Origin: JAXFPC01 sp034180005
GTDB taxonomy: Bacteria; Bacillota; Negativicutes; Acidaminococcales; Acidaminococcaceae
DNA: 6,994 nucleotides
Reading direction: 5' to 3'
Assembly (NCBI GenBank): GCA_034180005.1
Contig: JAXFPC010000022.1
Location: forward strand, 1 to 6,994
Shown here: positions 1 to 5,395 of the stretch, in pieces
Position numbering within the stretch: position 1 is the first letter of the stretch
How the letters are laid out: every line of letters begins with the position of its first letter
Translations under genes and position numbers: made by a program
Notes under the pieces: generated by a model
The model's input: the letters and a program-made list of their open reading frames with translations, nothing else
Databases searched by the model: none
Told to the model about the DNA's origin: nothing

Positions 1-354
1 TGACATCCCCGGGGCGCCTGTCGTATGAAAGAGGATTCCGTCCAATATTTCTTTGTCTGTAACCCCATACTTGTGTTCAGCATTATACACACCAAGTTTA
101 GCATGAATAAGCACAGGCTGCGCCAGTTCTATAGGATCCAGTTCAATACCAAGCCGACGTGCAATCGAAATACTCTCTGCGCCCTTAGACTCTCTGCCGC
201 AGTCATGCAACAGGGCAGCTACAGCCACCTTTTCAGTTGCAACTCCGTAACGTGAAGCCAAAGTCAGTGCCGTTTCATAAACCGCCAAAGAATGTCTGTA
301 CCGCTTCTCCGGAAGCGATTTTCGCAATAATTCCCTCATCGCTTCCAGATTCAT
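1..354 (-). CDS. yqeK: YqeK-type HD-domain symmetrical Ap4A hydrolase, 3' end cut off by the window edge
   Basis: The first 118 codons are present and the frame runs off the window. The HD-phosphohydrolase metal ligands are visible in order: H21 (in RYRHS), H50-D51 (in ALLHDCGRE), H84 (in LIHAKLG) and H110 (in LFHTTGAPGM). The HTTGAPGMS block is characteristic of the YqeK family, whose members are about 190 residues long, so roughly 70 residues are missing. Known YqeK proteins hydrolyse diadenosine tetraphosphate to two ADP in the cytoplasm with a metal centre. The ATG start overlaps the nadD stop as ATGA, with GAGGTG 5 nt upstream lying inside the end of nadD, so the two are translationally coupled. 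The nadD-yqeK order is standard in Bacillota. Family assignment is secure; the activity is from family knowledge. Confidence 0.93.
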   Translation of the reverse strand, partial: MNLEAMRELLRKSLPEKRYRHSLAVYETALTLASRYGVATEKVAVAALLHDCGRESKGAESISIARRLGIELDPIELAQPVLIHAKLGVYNAEHKYGVTDKEILDGILFHTTGAPGMS

Positions 355-974
355 ACTTTCACCTCTGTCGCACCATAAAGCCCTCTTTGTCTGATATAAG
401 ATTCGACTGCGCTGGGCACAAGTCCGGTTAGAGCTTTGCCACAGCGCAGATACTCTCTAATTTTTGTAGACGATACATCGTATTCCGGTGTATCGAGCAA
501 AATAATCTTTTTCACTGCGGCAACTCCGAGATTTTTTTCTACCAATTCCATAACTCCGTCGTATCCAGGTCTACCAGACGCCACAAAGGTTACCATTTGC
601 AGTAGCTCCCGAATCCTGTGCCAAGTGTGCAGCTGCGTCACCGTATCTTCTCCGATAATAAAAAAAAGCTCGCAATCCGTGTAAAGAGTTTTCAACTCTT
701 TTACGGTATCAATTGTATATGATACCCCGCTTCGGCGAAGCTCCATATCAGTAAGGTTGAAGTGCGGTTTATCTTGTACCGCAAGCCTTGTCATCTCATA
801 CCTATCCTCAGCGGGAGCAAAACGTTGACCCAATTTATGCGGAGCAATATAAGCCGGCACAAAAAGAACCTTTTCCAAACCCATATGCTCATATACAGAC
901 TGTGCCAGCTGTAAATGTCCTATGTGTATCGGATCAAAAGTTCCACCGATAACCCCTAATTTTCTTTTTGACAC
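351..974 (-). CDS. nadD: Nicotinate-nucleotide adenylyltransferase
   Basis: This cytoplasmic enzyme joins nicotinate mononucleotide and ATP to give nicotinate adenine dinucleotide, the penultimate step of NAD synthesis. The 207-residue protein has the usual family length. It shows the nucleotidyltransferase signature GGTFDPIHIGH (residues 10-20, with the HxGH histidines 17 and 20), the VPAYIAPHK block (39-47), SYTIDTV (85-91), the GED..T..W region (108-118), and the C-terminal VSSTKIR motif (167-173) that binds ATP. The start is GTG at 974, chosen because AGGTGG (982-987) sits 7 nt upstream; the nearby ATG at 990 is in another frame. It lies 58 nt downstream of a small membrane-protein gene and overlaps yqeK by 4 nt, so the three probably share a transcript. 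Confidence 0.97.
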   Translation of the reverse strand: MSKRKLGVIGGTFDPIHIGHLQLAQSVYEHMGLEKVLFVPAYIAPHKLGQRFAPAEDRYEMTRLAVQDKPHFNLTDMELRRSGVSYTIDTVKELKTLYTDCELFFIIGEDTVTQLHTWHRIRELLQMVTFVASGRPGYDGVMELVEKNLGVAAVKKIILLDTPEYDVSSTKIREYLRCGKALTGLVPSAVESYIRQRGLYGATEVKV

Positions 975-1032
975 TGAAGATCCACCTCATGTTGTCCCAA
1001 TTATCTGCAGAATTTATTATCTTTTAATTATA

Positions 1033-1197
1033 TCAACAGGAAATGTTTTCCACAACCCTTTGCAAAATAATAATCAACGCCAACAACAGCACCAATATTT
1101 TTAATCTGTCCTTCAAATCAAATACTGTTTTCGGTTTCTTAATATAATCAACCAGAGCAGAGAAATATTCTTTTAAAGAGGCCTTTCTTTCTTCCAA
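1033..1197 (-). CDS. Small single-pass membrane protein of unknown function, first gene of the nadD operon
   Basis: I do not recognise a family. From the TTG at 1197 it encodes 54 residues; the in-frame ATG at 1203 would give 56. GAGGAG (1205-1210) lies 7 nt before the TTG but only 1 nt before the ATG, so TTG is preferred. An in-frame TAG just upstream closes the frame. The N-terminal half is charged and probably amphipathic (EERKASLKEY, then KKPK and DLKDRLK). A single hydrophobic helix (ILVLLLALIIIL) follows, then a short tail with RVVEN and a terminal cysteine. The lysine/arginine-rich part before the helix predicts an N-inside orientation. A promoter lies just upstream and nadD follows 58 nt later on the same strand. 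Good SD, promoter and a protein-like composition make it likely real; role unknown. Confidence 0.68.
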   Translation of the reverse strand: MEERKASLKEYFSALVDYIKKPKTVFDLKDRLKILVLLLALIIILQRVVENISC

Positions 1198-1204
1198 ACC
1201 CATT

Positions 1205-1210
1205 CTCCTC
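1205..1210 (-). promoter_or_regulatory. Ribosome binding site that decides the start of the small membrane protein
   Basis: GAGGAG on the minus strand. The spacing is 7 nt to the TTG at 1197 and only 1 nt to the ATG at 1203, which favours the TTG. Confidence 0.6.
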
Positions 1211-1236
1211 GACTACGACAGTTTATTCTCGCAAGT

Positions 1237-1265
1237 ATAATATCATATTACTTCAGTATCAGCAA
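1237..1265 (-). promoter_or_regulatory. Candidate sigma70-type promoter of the small-ORF/nadD/yqeK unit
   Basis: On the minus strand TTGCTG (1260-1265) is followed by a 17-nt spacer and TATTAT (1237-1242). The -10 matches the consensus at five of six positions and the -35 keeps TTG. A transcript would begin near 1230, about 20 nt before the GAGGAG site of the small ORF. It lies just beyond the terminator of the preceding ABC operon, where a new promoter is expected. Confidence 0.5.
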
Positions 1266-1272
1266 GAACGGC

Positions 1273-1304
1273 AAAACAGGCTGAAGATTACCTCAGCCTG
1301 TTTT
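1273..1304 (-). terminator. Intrinsic terminator closing the ABC export operon
   Basis: The arms (1293-1304 and 1273-1284) form a perfect 12-bp inverted repeat, core CAGGCTGA/TCAGCCTG, around an 8-nt loop. It begins 3 nt after the permease stop codon. On the minus strand the run of U after the stem is short (TTTT, then GCC). On the plus strand the tail is longer (TTTTTATTTATT), so it could stop transcription in both directions. Confidence 0.8.
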
Positions 1305-1307
1305 TAT

Positions 1308-2522
1308 TTATTCATACCGCAACGCGTCTATAGGATCCAAAAGCGCTGCTTTACGCGCCGGATAAATACCGAAAAAAAGACCGATTCCTACAGAAAAGAC
1401 AACGGCCACCACGATAGCTCCAAAGGATATTACTGTATTCCATCCTGCCAATTTACTTATGACAAAAGACGCGCCGACACCAAGTACCACACCGAGAACA
1501 CCACCCACAATTCCTATGACCATCGCCTCCAGCAAAAATTGTTGCAATATATTGCTATAAGTAGCTCCCAACGCTTTGCGAATACCGATTTCTCTCGTCC
1601 GTTCGGTCACAGATACCAACATAATATTCATGATGCCTATACCGCCTACCAAAAGACTGATGGCGGCAATACATCCCAACAAAAGCGTAATACTGTTGGC
1701 TGTAGCCATCATAGTTTCCATAATGGCAGCCATGTTGCTGACCGTAAAATCATCATTACCGCCGTCTTTTATCTTGTGCCTTGTACGCAGAACTTGCTCT
1801 ACTTCAGCTTGAACATCATTGATTACACTTTCTCCGGCTGCCTGCAATGTTATTCTTTGTACACTGGTAGTACCCATCATCCTACTTTGAGCCGTCGTTA
1901 ATGGAATATATACCACATCATCTTGATCCATACCGATACCGGTAGAACCCTTGCTTTTCAGCACACCGATTACTTGAAAGGGGGCCTTATTTATCCTCAT
2001 TGTTTTTCCCTGCGGATGTCCCTCCGGAAAAAGATTGTCGGCAACAGTTTTTCCGATTACGGCAACCCTGTTCCTGGCGTCAAGATCACGCTCACTGAAA
2101 ACGCGACCTTCCTCAACAACCAAGTCCTGAATAGTAAAATTTCCGGGAGTCGTACCCTCCACTCTGCTGGTCCAGTTCTGATTGGAAGCGACCAACTGAT
2201 AGCTTCGACTGACGCTTGCACTGATACCAGTAATATTATCAACCTGTTTTTCTATTGCCAAAGCATCTTCATAAGTAAGACGAACTCCTTCACCGGCAGC
2301 TAAACGGGCTCCTGTAGCCGTACGTCCCCCTGATGTGATAATCAGAAGATTGCTGCCAAGCTTGGAAATATTTTCTTTAATATTTTCCTTGACACCCAAA
2401 CCGAGGCTTACCATTGCTATAACAGCTCCGACACCTATAATTATTCCCAAAAGAGTTAAAAATGTACGCAGCTTGTTGGCCAGCATCCCTTCAAATGCCA
2501 TTTTCACAGATTCACTAAACAA
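1308..2522 (-). CDS. MacB/FtsX-family ABC transporter permease
   Basis: This inner-membrane subunit of a tripartite-type exporter transmits ATPase movement to a large extracytoplasmic domain instead of moving substrate through the bilayer, as known for MacB. From the TTG start it has 404 residues. TM1 lies near residues 17-43 (NKLRTFLTLLGIIIGVGAV). A MacB-type extracytoplasmic domain of about 230 residues follows. TM2 is near 276-303, followed by the FtsX signature ERTREIGIRKALGA, then TM3 (about 328-353) and TM4 (about 363-385), ending in YPARKAALLDPIDALRYE. The start is set at TTG 2522 because GGAGG lies 7 nt upstream; the longer frame from ATG 2543 would contain this site. It is separated from the ATPase stop by 4 nt. 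E. coli MacB is a fused ATPase-permease; here the domains are separate, as in Bacillota YknXYZ. Substrate unknown. Confidence 0.93.
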   Translation of the reverse strand: MFSESVKMAFEGMLANKLRTFLTLLGIIIGVGAVIAMVSLGLGVKENIKENISKLGSNLLIITSGGRTATGARLAAGEGVRLTYEDALAIEKQVDNITGISASVSRSYQLVASNQNWTSRVEGTTPGNFTIQDLVVEEGRVFSERDLDARNRVAVIGKTVADNLFPEGHPQGKTMRINKAPFQVIGVLKSKGSTGIGMDQDDVVYIPLTTAQSRMMGTTSVQRITLQAAGESVINDVQAEVEQVLRTRHKIKDGGNDDFTVSNMAAIMETMMATANSITLLLGCIAAISLLVGGIGIMNIMLVSVTERTREIGIRKALGATYSNILQQFLLEAMVIGIVGGVLGVVLGVGASFVISKLAGWNTVISFGAIVVAVVFSVGIGLFFGIYPARKAALLDPIDALRYE

Positions 2523-2525
2523 AGC

Positions 2526-2534
2526 ATCACCTCC
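2526..2534 (-). promoter_or_regulatory. Ribosome binding site that decides the permease start
   Basis: GGAGGTGAT on the minus strand is nearly a perfect anti-16S match. It contains the last codons and TGA stop of the ATPase gene, and its GGAGG core is 7 nt before TTG 2522. This supports a TTG start and translational coupling, and argues against the ATG at 2543, which lies upstream of the site. Confidence 0.75.
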
Positions 2535-3213
2535 GTTCATCATCTACAAGACGACCGTCCCGCATGGTCAATATCCTTTTGGTCTGCAATGCTATATCAT
2601 GCTCATGAGTAACCATCACGACAGTTTTCCCGGAAGCATTCATCTCTCTGAAAATATCCATAATTTCATAAGAAGATTTTGTATCAAGATTCCCCGTAGG
2701 TTCATCAGCCATAATTATAGCCGGCTCATTGATAAGAGCTCTGGCTATAGCTACTCTTTGCCTTTGACCACCGCTCATTTCCATCGGTCTGTGGTCAATT
2801 CTTTCTCCCAGCCCGACTGCTTCCAATGCTTTTTTTGCGCGCTCCATGCGCTCCTCTTCATCAACTCCGGCGTACACCAAAGGCAAAGCAACATTAGCCT
2901 GAGCGGTAAGCTTCGCAAGTAAATTAAAATTTTGAAAGACGAAACCTATTTTTGCATTGCGAGTATGCGCCAGCTCATCGTCGCTGTAACCGGCTATTTC
3001 TTTGCCGTCCAAATAATACAAGCCGGATGTCGGTCGGTCAAGACAACCTAAAATGTTCATCATAGTTGATTTGCCGCTTCCTGATGGACCCATAATAGCT
3101 GTAAACTCACCGAAATCAATGGTGACATCCACATGATCCAGCGCACGGACAACATCATCACCCATTATATACGTTTTGACAATATCCTGAAGCTCTATTA
3201 CCGCACAATTCAT
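2527..3213 (-). CDS. ABC transporter ATP-binding protein, MacB/LolD type
   Basis: This is the cytoplasmic ATPase that powers the exporter together with the adjacent permease. The 228-residue protein is the normal length for LolD/MacB nucleotide-binding domains. All core motifs are intact: Walker A GPSGSGKST (42-50), Q-loop glutamine 94 (in FVFQNFNLL), signature MSGGQ (146-150), Walker B IIMADE with catalytic E171, D-loop NLDT (175-178), and switch H203 (in MVTHEHD). The FQNFNLL and ADEPTGNLD blocks are typical of the LolD/MacB/FtsE group. The start is ATG 3213, with AAGGTG 6 nt upstream; a TTG at 3240 would also open the frame but lies before this site and inside the adaptor gene. It starts 10 nt after the adaptor stop and ends 4 nt before the permease start. 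Confidence 0.95.
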   Translation of the reverse strand: MNCAVIELQDIVKTYIMGDDVVRALDHVDVTIDFGEFTAIMGPSGSGKSTMMNILGCLDRPTSGLYYLDGKEIAGYSDDELAHTRNAKIGFVFQNFNLLAKLTAQANVALPLVYAGVDEEERMERAKKALEAVGLGERIDHRPMEMSGGQRQRVAIARALINEPAIIMADEPTGNLDTKSSYEIMDIFREMNASGKTVVMVTHEHDIALQTKRILTMRDGRLVDDERR

Positions 3214-3219
3214 AACATT

Positions 3220-3225
3220 CACCTT
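3220..3225 (-). promoter_or_regulatory. Ribosome binding site that decides the ATPase start
   Basis: AAGGTG on the minus strand overlaps the TAA stop of the adaptor gene (3224-3226) and sits 6 nt before ATG 3213. This gives the 228-residue product and couples its translation to the end of the adaptor gene. Confidence 0.65.
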
Positions 3226-4291
3226 AATGCATCGGGCCAATGTGATTACCAGTCTGTTTCGCCACCGCTTTTTTTACCAGCACCGTATCACCTTCTCGCA
3301 GCGCATCCGAGGTAACAGCTACTTCACTATCACTGCTTATGCCGACATTTACATCCACTTCGCGACTTGCTTTGGTAACTTCGTCATAAACTACAACATA
3401 ACGTCTCGTGCCGTCGCTGTGGATGCAGTTCAGCGGAACTGTCATAATATTTTCCGCCCGCTCTATGACTATATTGGCTCTTGCAGTCATCGTCGGCAAA
3501 AGTTTCCCCTTGGCATTGTCCACGCTTACATAAACTTTATAATAGATTACATTATTCTCTTTCGTCGCACTTTTGGAAATCAATCTCACGATACCTGTAA
3601 AAGTTTCGTCATTGTACGCGTCAACAGTAAAATCAACTTTTTGTCCGACTGCAATCTGACCGATATCAGATTCATCGACCAACGCCTCTATCTGCATATT
3701 GTCGAGCGTAGCTACAGACATAATGACCTGTGGCGTGCTGATGCCGGAACTTATCGTTTGACCTACAGGCGTAGGTTTTCCAATCACATAACCGTCGATT
3801 GGTGTTGTAATGACCGTGTCTTGAACATCGGAAACAGCTTTATCGTAATTTGTCTTGGCTACAATATAATTGGACAGTACGTCGTCATACGCTGACTGTG
3901 ATACGGCTCCTTTAGCCAGCAATTCTCCATACCTGTAATAATTTGTCTGCGCATTGTCAAGCTTAGCCTTCATCTGTCCCATTGCGGCACGCAAAGAAGT
4001 GTCATCCAATCTCACCAACACATCGCCTGCTTTTACATGCTGATTCTCACTGACCAGCACTTCCACAATGCGTCCCGTAATCTTGGAGCTTATATCAACA
4101 TTGTCGACAGCGCTCAAGCTTCCCGTAGCTGCGATAGTTTTTGTTATCTCTCCCACTTTGACTTTTCCCGTCTTTACGCTTACCGTTTCGTTTTTTGCAT
4201 CATTGTAGTACTTATAACCTCCATACGATGCAATCGCAAGTAAACAGCAAAGCATAATGACATATTTATTTTTTTTGATAAATCCCAACAT
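3224..4291 (-). CDS. MacA-like periplasmic adaptor (membrane fusion protein) of an ABC exporter
   Basis: This adaptor would link the inner-membrane ABC permease to the cell exterior or an outer-membrane channel. It has 355 residues. A short cytoplasmic N-terminus (KKNKY) precedes one transmembrane anchor (about 10-27). The domains follow in order: membrane-proximal strand (TGKVKVGEITKTI, 41-53), first lipoyl half (62-97, with SSKITGRI and GDVLVRLDD), a short helical hairpin (98-155), second lipoyl half (TPIDGYVI...VGQTI, 163-180), beta-barrel (about 195-275), and a C-terminal membrane-proximal domain (to about 345). The cysteine pair at 15-16 is not in a good lipobox. ATG 4291 is preceded by GAGGG at about 7 nt. 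It is the first gene of the operon. The hairpin is short, which may limit contact with a TolC-like partner. Substrate unknown. Confidence 0.92.
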   Translation of the reverse strand: MLGFIKKNKYVIMLCCLLAIASYGGYKYYNDAKNETVSVKTGKVKVGEITKTIAATGSLSAVDNVDISSKITGRIVEVLVSENQHVKAGDVLVRLDDTSLRAAMGQMKAKLDNAQTNYYRYGELLAKGAVSQSAYDDVLSNYIVAKTNYDKAVSDVQDTVITTPIDGYVIGKPTPVGQTISSGISTPQVIMSVATLDNMQIEALVDESDIGQIAVGQKVDFTVDAYNDETFTGIVRLISKSATKENNVIYYKVYVSVDNAKGKLLPTMTARANIVIERAENIMTVPLNCIHSDGTRRYVVVYDEVTKASREVDVNVGISSDSEVAVTSDALREGDTVLVKKAVAKQTGNHIGPMH

Positions 4292-4557
4292 TCTACATCC
4301 CTCGCTAACATTTATACCCTTGTGAAAAATTTTACTCCTAAACTATTATAATATATAATATCATAATCATGTGTTTTTTATATGACAGAAACATACAACG
4401 GAACCTTTTTTAATACGAGAAACAAATTTTTTATTTTTTTCTTAGGTAATCTCATTCAAAAAAACTCTTTCTGAAACACCGGACTTGCGCGAATACTAAA
4501 ATTTTGTAAAAAGAGTGGCCAAACTCTGCATAAAAATCACCATTTATCAAAACAAAA
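4292..4557. other. AT-rich intergenic region upstream of the export operon
   Basis: I find no credible ORF on either strand. The region holds the U-tail of the regulator's terminator at its right end, a weak hairpin at 4512-4527 (AGAGT/ACTCT on the minus strand, 6-nt loop, then TTTT), several A and T tracts, and the candidate -10 region of the export operon near 4345. The roughly 45-nt leader before the adaptor start is unremarkable apart from its GAGGG site. Confidence 0.6.
4344..4360 (-). promoter_or_regulatory. Candidate -10 region and overlapping AT-only palindrome of the export operon
   Basis: A perfect TATAAT is read on the minus strand at 4345-4350. It lies within an inverted repeat with 7-bp arms (TATTATA/TATAATA) and a 3-nt centre. 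At 15-18 nt spacing upstream there is no good -35 (CACATG or similar), so the promoter would need an activator, or the true -10 is a nearby alternative in this AT-rich tract. Transcription would begin near 4338. The palindrome could be an operator or simply a result of AT richness. Confidence 0.35.
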
Positions 4558-4581
4558 AATGACTAAGTTCACTTAGTCATT
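4547..4581 (-). terminator. Intrinsic terminator formed from the last codons of the Crp/Fnr gene
   Basis: The arms at 4572-4581 and 4558-4567 make a perfect 10-bp stem (AATGACTAAG/CTTAGTCATT) with a 4-nt loop TGAA, followed on the minus strand by TTTTTTGTTTT. The first arm is the ATG-ACT-AAG end of the coding sequence and the TGA stop sits in the loop. The shape and U tract make this a convincing terminator. Confidence 0.87.
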
Positions 4582-5267
4582 CCTTTAATCAATTTGAAAG
4601 TATTTTTATTATATTCCAATAACCCTTCAGCCTGCATACGTGATAATTCTCTTGTCAAAGCGCTGCGATCCGCATCCAAATAATTTGCCAAATCAGTCCT
4701 GTTGAAAGGGATCTCAAACTGTTCTGCACCGCTTTCTTCCGCCTCAAATTGCAGATAGCTTGTTATTTTCCCCCTAAGAGTCTTGCGCGAAAGAATCTCA
4801 GATTTTCTGATCAATTTAGTATTGATATCAGCTAAAAGCCCTAAAACATTCCGCATGAGTTTAATTTTATACGGAACAATTTTTTCCGTGCTGTAAAGAA
4901 TTTTCTCTACGGGAAGAAGTAAAAGCTCACTGTCGGAGGAGCTGATATAATTTGCCAAAGAACGTTTGTTGACTGAGCCAAGATTAGTACCGGCAAAAAT
5001 ATCTCCCTCGCTCAAATTTGCTATGATGGTCTTTTCGCCCAAAACATCTTCTTTTATCATCTGCACAGATCCATTCATTATAACACAGATATTTTCGATG
5101 ATATCTCCTGCCAAATACACGTAATCTCCCTTGGGGTAAAACTTTATCAATCCGTGAAAATCATTGATTACCGTACTTATCTCTTCATCAGAAAATCCTT
5201 TAAAAATAGGTAAATCCGTAAAATCAAAAGAAATTCCTTTTTTTAACATCCTTACAGTCAACTCCAT
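4569..5267 (-). CDS. Crp/Fnr-family transcriptional regulator
   Basis: This is a one-component DNA-binding regulator of up to 232 residues, the usual family length. A cyclic-nucleotide-type beta-roll spans about 20-125 (PKGDYVYLAGD, IMNGSVQM, LSEGDIFAG). A long dimerisation helix follows (about 130-160), then a winged helix-turn-helix from about 165 (TLRGKITSYL, FNRTDLANYLDADRSALTRELSRM). It has only one cysteine (C61), so it cannot carry an FNR-type iron-sulfur cluster. The cAMP-binding pattern of Crp is only partly kept (R102-S103 present, the GELGL element replaced by FAGTNLG), so the ligand is unknown. The start is uncertain: ATG 5267 has no visible SD, while ATG 5249 (codon 7) has GGAG 12 nt upstream. 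It lies directly upstream of the export operon on the same strand and could regulate it or itself. Confidence 0.9.
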   Translation of the reverse strand: MELTVRMLKKGISFDFTDLPIFKGFSDEEISTVINDFHGLIKFYPKGDYVYLAGDIIENICVIMNGSVQMIKEDVLGEKTIIANLSEGDIFAGTNLGSVNKRSLANYISSSDSELLLLPVEKILYSTEKIVPYKIKLMRNVLGLLADINTKLIRKSEILSRKTLRGKITSYLQFEAEESGAEQFEIPFNRTDLANYLDADRSALTRELSRMQAEGLLEYNKNTFKLIKGMTK

Positions 5268-5284
5268 TTTTTATTTCAAGTGAC

Positions 5285-5314
5285 ATTATCCTATATCCTC
5301 ACTGAAAAAGTAAA
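5285..5314 (-). promoter_or_regulatory. Candidate promoter of the Crp/Fnr gene
   Basis: On the minus strand TTTACT (5309-5314) is followed by an 18-nt spacer and GATAAT (5285-5290). Initiation would fall near 5278, giving only about 10 nt of leader before ATG 5267 or about 28 nt before ATG 5249. No inverted repeat typical of Crp or Fnr boxes overlaps it. Confidence 0.45.
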
Positions 5315-5340
5315 TTTTTTTAAAAAAACTTTCTGTTTTG

Positions 5341-5382
5341 TAAATAAAAAAAGACCGGTGCCGCATTTTCAGCACCAGTCTT
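5341..5382 (-). terminator. Strong intrinsic terminator after the dicarboxylate carrier gene
   Basis: The arms at 5372-5382 and 5351-5361 give an 11-bp stem on the minus strand (AAGACTGGTGC/GCACCGGTCTT, with one G-U pair) and a 10-nt loop. The stem is followed by an unbroken U run and then TTTATTTA-like sequence. It starts 13 nt after the stop of the SLC13 gene and separates it from the regulator's promoter. Confidence 0.92.
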
Positions 5383-5395
5383 GTTATGTATTATT

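Noticed and set aside
988..990. ATG at 990 as the nadD start
   Set aside because: It is 16 nt upstream of the GTG at 974 and not in the nadD frame; the AGGTGG site supports the GTG.
3227..3895. Plus-strand open frame of 222 codons opposite the MacA-like gene
   Set aside because: No recognisable domain, no ribosome binding site, and the minus-strand frame has clear family motifs throughout.
4512..4527. Second hairpin (AGAGT/ACTCT) with short U run downstream of the Crp/Fnr gene
   Set aside because: The stem is only 5 bp, with a weak U tract, and a far better terminator precedes it by 20 nt. It may be a minor backup but cannot be supported on its own.
4292..4560. Search for classical Crp (TGTGA-N6-TCACA) or Fnr (TTGAT-N4-ATCAA) boxes near the export promoter and the regulator promoter
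   Set aside because: No site with both half-sites at the right spacing was seen; TGTTT...AAACA near 4374-4395 has 12 nt between arms and does not fit either class.
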